Shown: piece after piece, positions 35,881 through 47,547 of the stretch
Layout of the letters: each line of letters begins with the position of its first letter
How positions within the stretch are numbered: position 1 is the stretch's first letter
DNA from: Ampelocalamus luodianensis
Lineage: Eukaryota > Streptophyta > Magnoliopsida > Poales > Poaceae
Direction of reading: 5' to 3'
Length of the DNA: 64,000 bases
NCBI GenBank assembly: GCA_036346255.1
Contig: CM070625.1
Coordinates: forward strand, 18,251,488-18,315,487
The notes under the pieces: model-generated
Database searches by the model: none
Told to the model about the DNA's origin: nothing
Seen by the model: the letters and a program-made list of their open reading frames with translations, nothing else
Program-made: the position numbers and the translations under genes

Positions 35881-36010
35881 CACCATTCCAAATGGTGAAA
35901 TGGCCCTGTCTCTATTCCAAATGGTGACAAGATCCCTATTGCCATGCAAACAGTGCTACCGCCGTTTGAAATGGTGGCAGAGACTCAATTCGCCATTTGA
36001 ATTGGCGATA
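35881..36010. repeat. Four near-palindromes of CACCATTCCAAATGGTG type
   Basis: Imperfect palindromes of about 18-22 bp at 35881-35898, 35910-35929, 35957-35980 and 35990-36010, the last reading TCGCCATTTGAATTGGCGA. Confidence 0.7.
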
Positions 36011-36539
36011 CGAGGCGACAAGAGTTGGAAATTGAAATAAAATTATATTTATATTTGTAGAGAATTCAACTTCAAATTTTACTGGATTTCACCAAGTTTT
36101 TTTTTAATATTTTTAAGTTTCCGCGCAACCGATCATTTTTGAAAAGATAATGAAATATGAAGTAGAGAACAATTTAAGAGTTAACTTTTGAAGATGATAT
36201 TTCAATTGCGGCAATAAGACTTTGGAATGTATTTGTGAATTTCATGGCGCATAGGGTTTGGCTATGTGCATTACAAATGACAGCATGCACGAATCATCAT
36301 CCCAATCTACATCAAGGATACATATGCGCCTTTTTGGAATCGAAAAAAAGGTGGATTGAATGAAGTTAGTCTTGTCGACCCATCGGTGCCTTCCCTTTGT
36401 TTCCTACAGACCCACGGGCACAGCCGGTCCCGAAGGCAGTCCTATGCTGCGAGACAAGCTGGAAGATGGAATGATGTTAGGATAACATAAGGCCATATCT
36501 ATAATAATAACGCAAACTGAACATAACTTACCTCTTCAA

Positions 36540-37210
36540 TCCATAGTGCGCTCGGGCGACGAGGAGCACTAGGACGATCACCGGTATCACTAGCAAGAGC
36601 CTTCCCCTTGTTCATCACGTGCTCGGACCGGTCGTACTCAGCTTCCTATTCGTGTGTCTTCCACCATCACCCTGCTTTTCTGGGCTCCACCGGTGCCTTT
36701 TCAATAAGGTCGGGTACGTAAGGTTTTCAGTGCTAGAAGACCTCGGATCTCTTTGCGTAGTTGAACATATACTTCTGCTCGATGAACACCCTATCGTACA
36801 TGTTCGGGCCGTCGATTTATTGGAAGAAGTTGCAACGTATCTCCGGCTACCATTATGCGTGGATGAAGTTAGCGATATACGGAATGCAATGTAAGATATG
36901 AAAAATCGATGTGTATGTAAGATTCTCTTACGAGGATATTATCGCATGTGTAGTACGCCCGGGCAGTGGTCACGGGGTGTATAGACTGAATGATCCAAGC
37001 CGGTTTTTGACATACACACTGCAGGTGTGAAAACTCTAGTGGTACTGACGCATCCTTTATAGAACAATCTGGGTAGGTTTTAGTCTTCTCGGCAAGCCAC
37101 TTGTGTTTTCGCAGCATCTTTGCACTGTAGTTCGACATCTCCAAGGTTAACCTAATGTTCTTCTCTAGCTCGCTCTCTTCTCCCTCCTTCCCCTTTGTTG
37201 TGTGAAACAA
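36540..37210 (-). pseudogene. GRF-type zinc-finger gene fragment, decayed
   Basis: On the minus strand 37210-36890 encodes LQCVCQKPAWIIQSIHP and ARAYYTC, the front half of a GRF-like zinc finger (CxC, then YxC). Intron-like sequence follows. Downstream, 36640-36540 reads VMNKGKALASDTGDRPSAPR, resembling the tail of these low-copy grass proteins. The second half of the finger is not intact, and frames are broken between 36890 and 36640. Family membership is my reading from motif shape and needs a profile search. Confidence 0.45.
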
Positions 37211-37215
37211 ATTGG

Positions 37216-37680
37216 AGTGAAGTGTAGTGACAGGGTGTGATCATTTCAGTCTGAGTAGGTTTAGTGGTAGGGTGTGGTCAATTTGGTCTGAAAAGGTATA
37301 GTGGCATGATGTGGTCATTTCAGTCTAAGTAGGTTTAGTGGCAGGGTATGGTCAATTCGGTCTGAAAAGGTGTAGTGGCAGGGTATTGTTATTTCGGTTT
37401 GAAAAAGTGTCGTGGTAAGGTTTGACCAATTCTTTCTAAGAAAGGTGGCAGTGTGTGGCGTGACAGAGTGCAGCCTTTTTGGTCTAAAAAGATGGTGTGA
37501 CAGAGTGTGATCATTTCGGTCTGCAAAGGTAGTCGCAGTACATTGTCATTTATGTCTGAAAAGGTGGCGTGACAAGATGTAGTCTTTTCGGTCTGAAAAG
37601 GTGGACTGACAGTGTGTGGTCATTTCTGTCTGAAAAGATGTCGTGACAGAGTGTGGTCATTTCGATCTGAAAAAGTTATG
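37216..37680. repeat. Minisatellite, about 37 bp unit, about 12 copies
   Basis: Imperfect tandem units of the form TGGTCATTTCGGTCTGAAAA, then AGGTGTAGTGGCAGGGTG. The period is close to 37 bp in the first half and less regular later. Confidence 0.8.
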
Positions 37681-38384
37681 ATAGTGTATGATCCAGTAAA
37701 ATTTATGGAGTGAGATGAATCTGGGCACATAGTTTAATTTCGTTACAGTATTGAAGTGTGTTTTCTAACGCAATTGTGTAAGCCGCCGGAACGTTAGCCG
37801 TGGGGATTGAAACCGTCCGGCTGGTGTAGGCGCATGTGCAGTGTGAGAGCCTGAGAGGAGAGCACGGAAACCGCAGTCGTGCTAAGCGTCATGGCGAGTG
37901 TGGCTAGAGTAGTAGTGTACGAGAATAAAGAGGTATAGATAAAAAGGCTGGACGTCACGTCAGGTCTGGTTCAGCCGTTCAGGTTTCTTTTCTGGCGCAG
38001 ATCGAGTCAGTTGGTAAGCAAAAGGTGTGTGCTAGTGTGTATCATATCATATGTTTCGAAAAACGTACGAGTTTGTTGTTGATAGTCTGGAATGAGAAAG
38101 GAATTCTGAATTTCTGGTAGAGTGGTAGTCGTGACGTCATACATGCTGTATACGTATTTAATTACAGGGTAGGATGACTGGATGAGGATAATGGGTTGAG
38201 TGTAACAAGTGCGATTTATACGAACCTTACTAGCCAAACCAACCACTTCGTCGGTTCATACCAAAGAAAGAATGCTCTAGCCTGCAAAAATGGAAAATGC
38301 TTTACACACAGAAAGTTTTGCAGTACATGCGAACTACAAAATGATCACAATCTTTGATGGCTGCTCCCCAACCCAATCCTATCC

Positions 38385-38388
<4 letters not shown>
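37681..38388. other. Intergenic, nothing recognised
   Basis: No coding domain, repeat family or RNA gene seen between the minisatellite and the LINE tail. Confidence 0.5.
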
Positions 38389-38419
<31 letters not shown>

Positions 38420-41400
38420 TGAAACAGGAGGTTGGCCCCCAATTTCATTAACGAAACTGAAAATATGTTAATATAGGAACACCACACTCACAACCAAACA
38501 TCGATGGCTTTGCAAACCATCCACGACCTCACTATTCTCTCACACTCATACTAATAGCCTATATTACTGCCTTCGCTAACCAAAACCACCTCAAAAGCAG
38601 AACATCACGCCTCCTAACACACAGGGAACAGCACCAGATTATATGACATCGAGCTTCAGTTATCCCTACAGCCTTCGAATCGTCGGCGGTCGGCGCTCAA
38701 CCACGAGTTCGACAAAAGGCTTCATTCGCCACTTTGCCACAGCAACTTGGATCCCGAGCGAAGCTCCTCTCGCGGGTTTTCTTTCTGCATTCCAGCCCAG
38801 AAGTCAATCCAATGGCATACCTGAAAATTGACTGTAGTGGGATCGGTGGGCATTTTTCTTTGAAAACAAGCGTCATTCCTTGTTTTCCAAATCGTCCATA
38901 TAACTGCAGAAACACCTACAGCCATTAACCCCTGTATTTTCTTAGGAAATCTCCTAAGCCATACTTCACTTAATTCCTGCATTGAACCTGGAATATCTCT
39001 AAGGTCATAAGCACACTGAACTACACTCCAATCATACTTAGCCAAGGGCGTAAAATAAACAAATGATCTACTGACTCATTTGATCCACAGAACATGCACT
39101 TAGTAGATCCTTTCCAACCTCGAGATGCTAAAGGGATACAGGTAGGCTAGATAACGGGCAATTCAAAAATTTCTACCATGTAAACCAGGAAGTCATGCAA
39201 GCAAGAGATCATAAATCGTTACCACCAGACGCGCAGTGCAGTGGAAGAAGAGTTGGAGCAGACAGATCCAACGTAGAGCACGTCGATGAAATGTTCTTAG
39301 TCGATCGTCCACCGTAATCGATCGTCCAGCGAAGTCGAACGTCTCCTCCGGCAACCAATCGCGCTCCTCGCCAAGGTCGTGGATCATCCTCAAGCGCAAC
39401 AGCAACCACCTCTATGGTATCCACACGTCCAGGGAAGGAACACTGTACGCCGGTGTGCTAGCACCAAGTTGCACAGGAAAGCTCTCTCGGGAAGATGGTG
39501 GCTAGGGTTTCTGTGGAGCAACTCACGTCAACTGGTATATCACGCGTATCGTGTTTCCCAACAGCCTCAAGCATCTCCTTATATAGTGCTCGTGACGGAT
39601 TCTATCCGAACACGTTTTGTTCCAACCCGTTAAGTGTGTGACCCATTAGGTTTGTGCGTAGTTCAGTTGTGACTTGAAAACTCCTTTTCAATCACTAGTC
39701 GTCAGCGGCTCCTAGCAGAACATAATGATTTCCGAATACACACGAATTGTATCGGACGAATCTTAATACAATATGTTCTACGACCAGATCCTCATCACTT
39801 ACGACTAGATCCTATCTCTATACGACCAGTTCGTATTTGGTCACGACCAGTTCGTAACTCCTTATGTCCAGGTTTCGACCACTCTATGATTACGTTCGAC
39901 CAGTTTACGACCAGCTCATATCTCCGTACGACTAGTCTGTAACTGATCGAACTAAACGACCTACTCGTGCATTCTCTCTTTGCCTCACAATATCTGGTTT
40001 GAACTCCAAGTGAGATATTTGTCATCCATAGACTGTTCAATACTTTCTCGATCGAGTGTCAGATAACCTCATGCGGTCGAACTCTTCGACCACCAGTGGC
40101 ATAGTCATGCACTTTCTTTATCTGACCACTTCGAGAGGTCCAAAGATATCTCTCTTGTTATGTTAGGAGGGGCAAATTCCATATCCGACCAATCATATCT
40201 TTTTGCATGTTTCATAGCATACCCGAAAGCTACCTTTATAACTATCCAGTTACGAGTAGCGTTTGACAACCCCTAAGAGTGCTATTACACATGTAGGCAA
40301 CCATGCTGATCTCAGGTCTAAGGATTATACATCATCATTGCTTGAGACCAACTAATGATACATAGAATTATAACAATCTCAATAGTATCTTAAGGTGGGT
40401 CTATCCAACCCTATGTTCTCTAACATGTGTTCACATTATTGATTCGATATCTCTATATCTATAACTAGTGAAACATAGTCATCAATCAATACATGTGCTG
40501 GTCGTAGGGTCACTAGTGTTCCGACCAGGGATACAATTTAGAACAACATCATATAAGTTAAAGAGCTTCACCAACAAATCACATACTTGTTAATCTTAAT
40601 AACCGATGATTCATTCAAGGAACAGAATAACATTTATTCAATAACTCATAAACATAGACGTGATACAATCATTTCTATGATTGCCTCTAGGGCATATCAC
40701 CAACAGATACAAGGTTATTATTATTTTTAGTATTCTGCCCAGAAGTACTAACCATAAAAAAAAAACCTGATTTTCAAAGGAACTTTGATTTTTCACATGT
40801 ACTTATGTAAGAAAAAAACCCTTGTTAAGCCTTCAATTGTATATAAAAAGTTTTTACTAAAAATGTTCCTTTTGTGCTAGGTTTCCAGAACAAACGGTCT
40901 GGTCTATCACAAAGTTGTATATTGACACATTTGTTTTAAATTTCTTGCCACATAGCCAAAGTTTCTCCCCACAACATTCTCCTAAACCTCACACCCACAG
41001 CCTTCTTCAAACACTTGCAATCATGATGTTCTTACTGAAAGTCAAAGCATACAATCTTGGATATTGGTCAGATAAAGAAGAATTTCCCAAACAAATGTCT
41101 TCCCAAAATCTTGTATTTTGGCCATTACGAAGCAGCCTTCTATAAAAACCGTAGAATATATCTTTGATCTCCGGTATATCTTTCCAGAACTGAGAATCAC
41201 TCGGTTTTGGAGTATAAGCAGCCACACATTTGCATTGAGATAAATATTTTTCTTTCAGAAAAACTTGCCAAGGTCCTTCCTCATTCTCAAGCTTCCATAA
41301 CCATCGACCAAGGAGTCACTTATTCACGACCTCCAAGTCTACAACTCCTAATCCCCCCCGGTCCTTAGGTTGACACACCACTGGCCATGCCACCAAATGA

Positions 41401-42013
41401 TACTTTTTTTAATCACCACGTCTTATTGCCACAACAGTCTTGATCTAAAAAAATCTAGCCTCTTAAGTACCCCTTTTGGAATTCTAAAAAAAGGATAACA
41501 TATAAAGAGAGGCGCTACTTAAACAGGAGTTCAACAGGATTAGCCTCCCCCACCCTATAAAAGTTTTCAGTAGGTTTGCATTCAGCATTTCTCAGCTTTT
41601 TCCTGTCTGTTGGTAACCCCAAATATCTAGATGGAAGCCCCCCCCCCCCCTCTTTTACATGTAAATATCTCCTCAAAGGTATTTTGTCCATTATCTGCCT
41701 CTCCAAAACAGCATACCTCACTCTCATAAAAGTTTATTTTGAGCCCAGCACGTTGCTCAAACAAACATAGAATGAATTTCAAATTCCTTGCATATTCCCT
41801 TTTTCCTTCCAATAAGAATACCGTGCCATTTGCGTATTGTAAAATCACCAGTCCTCCCTCTACATATTCTGACACCAGACCTTTGATAATGCTCTGTTCC
41901 TGAGCATTCTCAATCAGAGCTGCTAAGGCATCTACAACCAAATTAAAAAAGCAAAGGTGATAGCCGGTCTCCTTGCCTCTGGCCCTGATATGTTCTGAAA
42001 TATTGAACCATGT
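38389..42013 (-). mobile_element. 5'-truncated L1-type LINE with poly(A) tail
   Basis: The minus strand ends in a 30-base A tract (T run at 38389-38418), the tail of a non-LTR retrotransposon. Reading from 42013 it encodes the C-terminal half of L1 reverse transcriptase (about 42010-41500), a further pol segment with FWEDICLGNSSLSDQYPRLY (about 41080-41130), the zf-RVT knuckle with CMFCGSNESVDHL (about 39060-39105) and the C-terminal part with VIWTIWKTRNDACF (about 38870-38910). The catalytic box near 41817-41840 reads YANG rather than YADD. A homopolymer of 13 C (41638-41650, plus strand) shifts the frame. The endonuclease half is absent. An LTR insertion (39140-40705) splits it, and a gypsy LTR begins where it is truncated. 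Confidence 0.88.
39140..40705 (-). mobile_element. Angela-like copia solo LTR inside the LINE
   Basis: On the minus strand it starts TGTTGGTGATATGCCCTAGA, very like the LTR start of Angela-type copia elements. It is flanked by the perfect duplication GATAC (39135-39139 and 40706-40710), and LINE homology resumes on both sides. The other terminus is changed (AGGTAGG on the plus strand where TG is expected). There is no internal coding region. Many ACGACCAG and ACGACTAG motifs fill 39778-39960. Confidence 0.8.
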
Positions 42014-42416
42014 TGTCATGTGGGGTTAGTACTACAACCGCAGGTCACGCACGGCTTCCAGATGAGTTTATCTCTTAGTTACTTAAACTTGGTTTATCCC
42101 ATAGTTACTTAGCAATCAAGTTAGGAGATTGAGTTAGCTCAGAGTTGTTACGCATGAACCTATCCTAGTCGGTTGTGTAAGGAGTCCTACTTATAAGGGA
42201 TTGATTATCATTAGTGAATCAATCAAGGAGTTAATCAATCTATCCTCCTCCTGCGTTCTTCTATTCCTATCCTTGCTTCTCTTCTACCCTAGCGCACCCC
42301 TCCCTGCGCATTCTCTTCTGCTATCGGATACTTCATCACGGCTCCTGGCCAAGGCCCTAGATTAAAGCCTCCCGTCTTCCACAACTATGCGTTGCGTTCC
42401 GGCACGGAATGTGACA
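42014..42416 (+). repeat. 5' LTR of the second Reina-like element
   Basis: 403 bp, TGTCATG to GTGACA, followed by ACTTGGTATCAGTGCAG, a recognisable but altered initiator-methionine primer site. Confidence 0.75.
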
Positions 42417-42461
42417 ACTTGGTATCAGTGCAGTCAATTCTGGGCAGCTCAGGTACTGAGA

Positions 42462-42617
42462 TGGAGGCGCAGTCTGCTGCCCTGGCCGAGCAGATTGCTC
42501 AGCTGGCAACGACAGCCACGGACACCAACAAGTCGATTGCTGCCATCCAGGAGCAGCTAACCGGGATGCGTGACCGTGTGACGACCCTGGAGAAGAGACC
42601 AAGCGAAGGACTGCTGG
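42462..42617 (+). pseudogene. Gag N-terminus of the second Reina-like element
   Basis: It reads MEAQSAALAEQIAQL and on to LEKRPSEG, a coiled-coil-like gag start following the primer site. It is cut at 42617 by the pack-hAT and continues at 44964. Confidence 0.75.
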
Positions 42618-42789
42618 TAGAGGTGAAAACGGATCTGATAGTTTTCGATCGATCTGGACCAAAAACAAATTCGGATTGTTGTGGATCGGATTTTTCTCGG
42701 GTCGGAAATGAATGCGAATTTTTTTGTCGAATACAGATACGGATTATCCGAATTATGCCAGGCCGGATATTCGGCAATTCAACCCAACA

Positions 42790-43460
42790 GGTTGCCACCA
42801 CGGTCGGCGAGCGCGAGCGCCTTGAGCAGCGCATTCCACACGAAGATGCTCTTCACGGGCGCCTCGTCGAACACCTGGCGTGCGGATGGGAGCGCGGCGG
42901 TCGAAGGGGCGGGTCGAGAGGAATGGATTGGAGCAGAAAGCCGGGTCGGCCTCGAGCCAGTGGTGGACGGACGCGGCGGCGAGGAGGAGCGACTCGTAGG
43001 TTTGCTGGGTCGGCGTGGGGAGGCCCTGGAGGAGCGCCGCAGCCCGCGCGAGGCGACCGTTGGCGTAGAGCATCTGTATGAGATGGTTCGCGTCAGCCTT
43101 GGGAGGGACGCTAGGCACCTGCAGTGCGTCAGCCTTGGAGGCCTGGGGCCGAACACCGAGCGGGAGAGGTGGAGTGAGACGTGCGGCGAGGTGGGTGTGG
43201 GGGTGGGGGCAAACATGAGGATGGGGTGGAGGTGGAGAGGGCGGGGGCCGAGGGGCTTCACCGTGTGCCAACGTGGGAGATTTTTTGGGTTGGGCTGTGG
43301 CCGGCTTCGGTCGGAGCTCGAACAGTGGATGGAAGCAGAGAGGCGGAAGTGGCAGCGAGCCGCGCGGAGGTGGAGAAGCGTGGGGATTTTTGTGGTTTCG
43401 GCAAGCTGATGGGCTCGGCATTCATCTTACACGGTTGGGGAGTGGGGACATGAGGCAACA
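42790..43460 (-). pseudogene. Captured PPR gene fragment (CRR2-like), frameshifted
   Basis: PPR proteins bind organellar RNA; CRR2-type ones act in chloroplast RNA processing. The minus strand reads NHLIQMLYANGRLARAAALL, then YESLLLAAA and HHWLEADPAF (about 43095-42940), and in another frame QVFDEAPVKSIFVWNALLKA (about 42860-42800). These are consecutive PPR-type units. Upstream to 43460 is proline-rich and may be transit-peptide or leader sequence. At least two frame changes exist and the fragment ends at the hAT terminus. The CRR2 likeness is recalled, not searched. Confidence 0.65.
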
Positions 43461-44344
43461 ACCCTCCTCTGGTCTGGTCTACTTGTCATTGGAAGAGAGA
43501 GAGAAAAAAAGAAAAATGAATGACACGACTAGCGCTCGGACGTACGGTTCAAGTGCTAGCACCGTATGCTCTTGTCGTAATATTTTTTTCACTTGTTGCA
43601 ACATATCAAAAAACCGTATGCTATTTTATCTCAAAAATCTTAGAATCAAAACAAACAAACATATGAAGGATGTCAACATATCAAAGAAAAAATTCAACAT
43701 CTCAGAATTTATATGCAACATTTTTTCCCCTCGTGTGCAATATTTTTCATTGTGTCGCAACATTTTTTTAATGCTTGCAACAAAAAAAAACTTGTTCATC
43801 AAAGAAGAGGTGATGGGGAGAATACAACATAAGAAACTAGATGCAACATTTCAAAAGAAACATATAAAAAAATCTCAGATGCAGAAGAACAAGGGTTGGT
43901 TTGTAACTTTTTTTTTCAACGGTCACAATATTTTTTCAATAGCGCAACATTTTTTTTCCAATGGTTGCAACAAAAACAAGAACCCAACATCACCTGACAA
44001 CACCCGAGGGCAGTGCCACCATCAAGACATGCCGAGTCCTGCACCGCTCACTATTCTTGTCGTCGCTGGTGGCTTCCGTCGAGTAAGCTCCACACGCTCG
44101 AGGTGTAGTCCATTGCCCTCCATGAGCTACAGATGTGTTGCCTCGTCTTCCTTGTCGTTAGTGCAGCTCCCGGCGCCGCGAGCCATCTCCTTGCCAGTCG
44201 GAAAGGCGCCACATAGATTTATAGAAGGAACTGGGGTGGATGGCGGGAACTTTATCTTCCACGAAGCTCTAGGAAGCCTGGCCTGATCCCTCTGGAGAGG
44301 AAAGGAGAGGCGTGGCTCGGTTTGGCCATTTCTGTATGGTGATA

Positions 44345-44346
<2 letters not shown>

Positions 44347-44380
<34 letters not shown>
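44347..44380 (+). repeat. GA dinucleotide microsatellite
   Basis: About 17 uninterrupted GA units inside the pack-hAT. Confidence 0.95.
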
Positions 44381-44382
<2 letters not shown>

Positions 44383-44963
44383 TAGTAGTATTAGACTATT
44401 GGGTGGAGAAGTGCAGAGGGGGAGTGGAGGCGTGGCGTGAGTAGTTGGATTGGTATGGCTCATCCATACCAAGACGTCCAATCGAACGTAAGAGCTATAG
44501 GATTACCGAAGAAGGAATGACATGTGGGGACCTTGTGTTAGTGAGATAAAAGGAAGAAAGAAAGAGACAAAGGACCATGGCGGCATGGGAGGGCCGAGCG
44601 GTGGGCAAAATGGAACGGCGTCATCCCGGGGAGGTGATTGGAGGTGGCGGCGCGGGCGTCGTCCCAGGGAGGTGATGTAAACAATTCATGAATGTTTGGA
44701 TCAAATAAATTAGTTATATGTTTCTATTAATTTCTGACGTACAATTTAAGGGGTTTTCATGTACTGAAAAATATCTGTGGTCGTATTCGTTTCGATTTGT
44801 ATTCGCACCGTATTTGTATTCGACATAATTCGTATTCGTATTCATGTTCATATTCATATCTGGGATATTCGTATTCGTATCCGCGTCCCAGAAAAAAATA
44901 AAAACAAATATGGTAGAGCCATTATCCATCTGTATTTGATCTATTTTCACCCCTAGCTGTTGG

Positions 44964-46157
44964 CACTGCCACCCGACGTAGGAGGCGTGGCCAACGCAGT
45001 AGCAGTGCGAGCAGATGGGAGCCAACCCCCATGCTTCAATAACTCAAATTCCCGACATACAAAGGCAAGGAAGACCCAGGATGACTGCAACATTGCGAGC
45101 AATTCTTCTAAGGGCAGAAGACGGCGGAAACAGAAAAAGTTTGGCTCGCATCATACCATCTCACCGGGGTCGAGCAATAGTGGTACTTCCAACTAGAGCA
45201 TGATGAGGGCGAGCCCAACTGAAACCATTTCAAGGAGCACATCAACCTACACTTTGGGCCATCAATTAGGCACAATCCAATGGGGGGAACTGAAGGAGTG
45301 ACGACAAACTGGCACAATGGAGGAACACCAGGGCAAATTCCAGGCTATACTATGCCAGGTTGAGCACCTCCAACCCCGATAGTAGGTGCAACTCTTCACG
45401 CCGGGACTAAGGGAGCCAATACTCATCGACGTCAAGCTCCAGAACCCGACCAACCTACAGATGGCCATGGTGCTCACGCGCACGTACGAACAGAGGGCAC
45501 TGGCTGACAAGGAGGTTGCCTTGCCCACAGCCCTACCGCCCCAACCTCCGTGTGAGCCTACTCCTTACGTAGCGACACCCGTCACACTCCCTGTGTCACC
45601 AGTCACGGCTTCTGTCACACCTAATGCTACAATGGCCACAGGGAATGTGGTCGTGCATCCCCGGTGACCGCCCATGCGATGGTGCTTTCTGACGTTGGAG
45701 GAGATGACAGCTCACCGGGAGGTGGGGCTATGCTACAATTATGATGAGCGCTTTGCCCCGAACCATCATTGCAAACTCCCATACTTCGTAATCTCGCCTA
45801 GCACCGATATTGACGATGCGTACGATGACACCGGGGAAGAATCCGACATCTCCTTATGTGCGTTGACTGGCATTTAGCCCTGGTCGTGCCGTATAGTGCA
45901 AGCTCGAAGTCAGGGCTCATGGTGCTCCTTGACACCGGCTCCACCCATAATTTTTTCAACGCACATGCAGTACGGCTCGAGGACATCCGATGTAGCAACA
46001 CCATGGCCCGCAAGTCACGATTGCCAATGGTGAGCATGTCCAGAACGTTGGGCTGGGCCGCATCCTGCGGCTCAAGGTAGGCGAAGAGGCGTATGCGATC
46101 GATTTTTATGCGATTCCTCTTAGGAGTTTGACCTCATCCTCGGCGTCCAGTGGCTGG
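44964..46157 (+). pseudogene. Gag and protease part of the second Reina-like element
   Basis: Capsid-end sequence (45386-45500: MQLFTPGLREPILIDVKLQN), zinc-knuckle-like LCYNYDERFAPNHHC (45728-45772; the usual CxxC is broken to CYNY) and protease LLDTGSTHNFF (about 45925-45960) occur in order. The protease motif keeps D-T-G. Stops and frame changes occur between them. It is cut at 46157 by the gag-only LTR element and resumes at 51082. Confidence 0.78.
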
Positions 46158-46162
46158 AGACC

Positions 46163-47122
46163 TGATGAACCCGAAGGTCTGATTGTTGGCCCGATCTTTC
46201 GATGAGAACGATAAGTTCGGTAGGCGTCGCTCAACTCTCACGATCCTGGCTACAAACATGCAAGGCTCGAAACCACGCAATCGCTGAACTGATTGACAAG
46301 TCGTTATCATCCGTGCGCGAATACCCGGATGACCTGACCACGAAGGTCGATTCCTGCATACACCGAAGAAGCACGCAAGAAAAAGACAAAGCAATCTGAA
46401 ATTGCAAATAGGAATCAAAATATTGAATTGAGTTGGGATTCTGAAGCGGTATTATGGTTGGTCTAGTCGACACAAGCCAATACACGAAGTTGCAACAATG
46501 CTAACTTTTAACTAAACAAAATCCCAAAAAACTAGAGGGTGTGGCCTCCTTAAATAGGGGATGAGGAGCCACACATCTAATAGAATTAAGGGGGTGAGAC
46601 TAATTTCATGTGTTACTGTTCATGTGAACAGTAACTACACCCCTAGGTGGTCCGTCGGTAGATGAGCCAAGTTCAGTATGATTACAAGGCCTAGATTGGC
46701 CCAAATAAGTGATATGATGTCTTCTTTGGATGATTGCGATCAGTCTAGAAGGAATTTGAATATGAGGCCGGATCCGTTGGAAAGAGGACGAAATAAGCTT
46801 TCAATCAAGTACTCGTGTACCTCCAACGGACTCCGTATGTGAAAGTTATGCTTGTTTTAAGTTGGTGTTGTCAGGCTGATTCCGGAGGCCGAACTGGATT
46901 CCAAAACAGGTCCAGCTCGAACTGCTTGCTTGTCTTGGACCAAAAGTGACGTAGCGCTGCATATATATATTATCATTAGGTAGCATCATATAGTTCATAT
47001 AATATAAAGACACTCCTAAAAACAAGCTCACCTGATAATTTAAGTGAAGCGTACGAGCTCTTATACTTGGAACAGTAAGCATAGCAAATATAGTTGTATC
47101 CATAGGGGTCATGTCCTCATCA
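46163..47122 (-). repeat. 3' LTR of the gag-only element
   Basis: 960 bp, near-identical to 50112-51076. It holds the TATTTAAGG TATA-like box on the minus strand (about 46548-46556). Confidence 0.9.
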
Positions 47123-47547
47123 TCCTCCCTTTCTTGAAAGCAAACCCGTCATCGGCTTTTGATAAGCTGAAAATAGTGTAACAAAGAAGCCAAAGTGTAT
47201 GCATGGTATATGTAAATGTCATCTGTTTTAACGGTTCTTCACTGTTGCACAATTAATGTTAGACGACAGCAGCGATCATAAAAGATCATTGTATTATTAA
47301 TCCAAGAGTAATCATATATGTGAATGATCAAAACAAAAGTTCTCACACAACAATTATTGCAACTAGTTTTGCAAATGTAAGTGAAGCGTTTATGCAATTC
47401 AAATCTCTCAAGTTGTAAACTTGCAGTGGTAGCACAAATGTGCAAATCTACAACTTTTGGAATCAAACAAAATTCATCCATATAATCAGATTTTAATCGA
47501 GCAATAGCAAATTCATCTAGCAATGGTGAAAAGATTTGTAAGTTCTT

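Larger units (their letters stand above)
42618..44955 (-). mobile_element. Non-autonomous hAT (pack-hAT) carrying a PPR gene fragment
   Basis: The ends are TAGAGGTGAAAACGGATC (left) and the reverse complement TAGGGGTGAAAATAGATC (right), a clear hAT inverted repeat. The 8 bp duplications ACTGCTGG (42610-42617) and GCTGTTGG (44956-44963) match at six of eight bases. Subterminal CGGATA/TCCGAA (left) and CGTATTCG (right) repeats are typical. There is no transposase. The inside holds a captured PPR piece (42790-43460) and AT-rich sequence with repeated GCAACATTTTTT (43570-43980). Confidence 0.85.

Noticed and set aside
37216..37680. Possible CRISPR-like array
   Set aside because: Contiguous diverged units without distinct spacers in a eukaryotic context: an ordinary minisatellite.
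38389..38418. T run as a pol III terminator or tRNA-linked signal
   Set aside because: It is the poly(A) tail of the minus-strand LINE, adjacent to its C-terminal coding sequence; no tRNA boxes nearby.
42681..43409. Plus-strand ORF of 242 codons in the pack-hAT
   Set aside because: Antisense to the captured PPR fragment and its leader; glycine/arginine-rich shadow.
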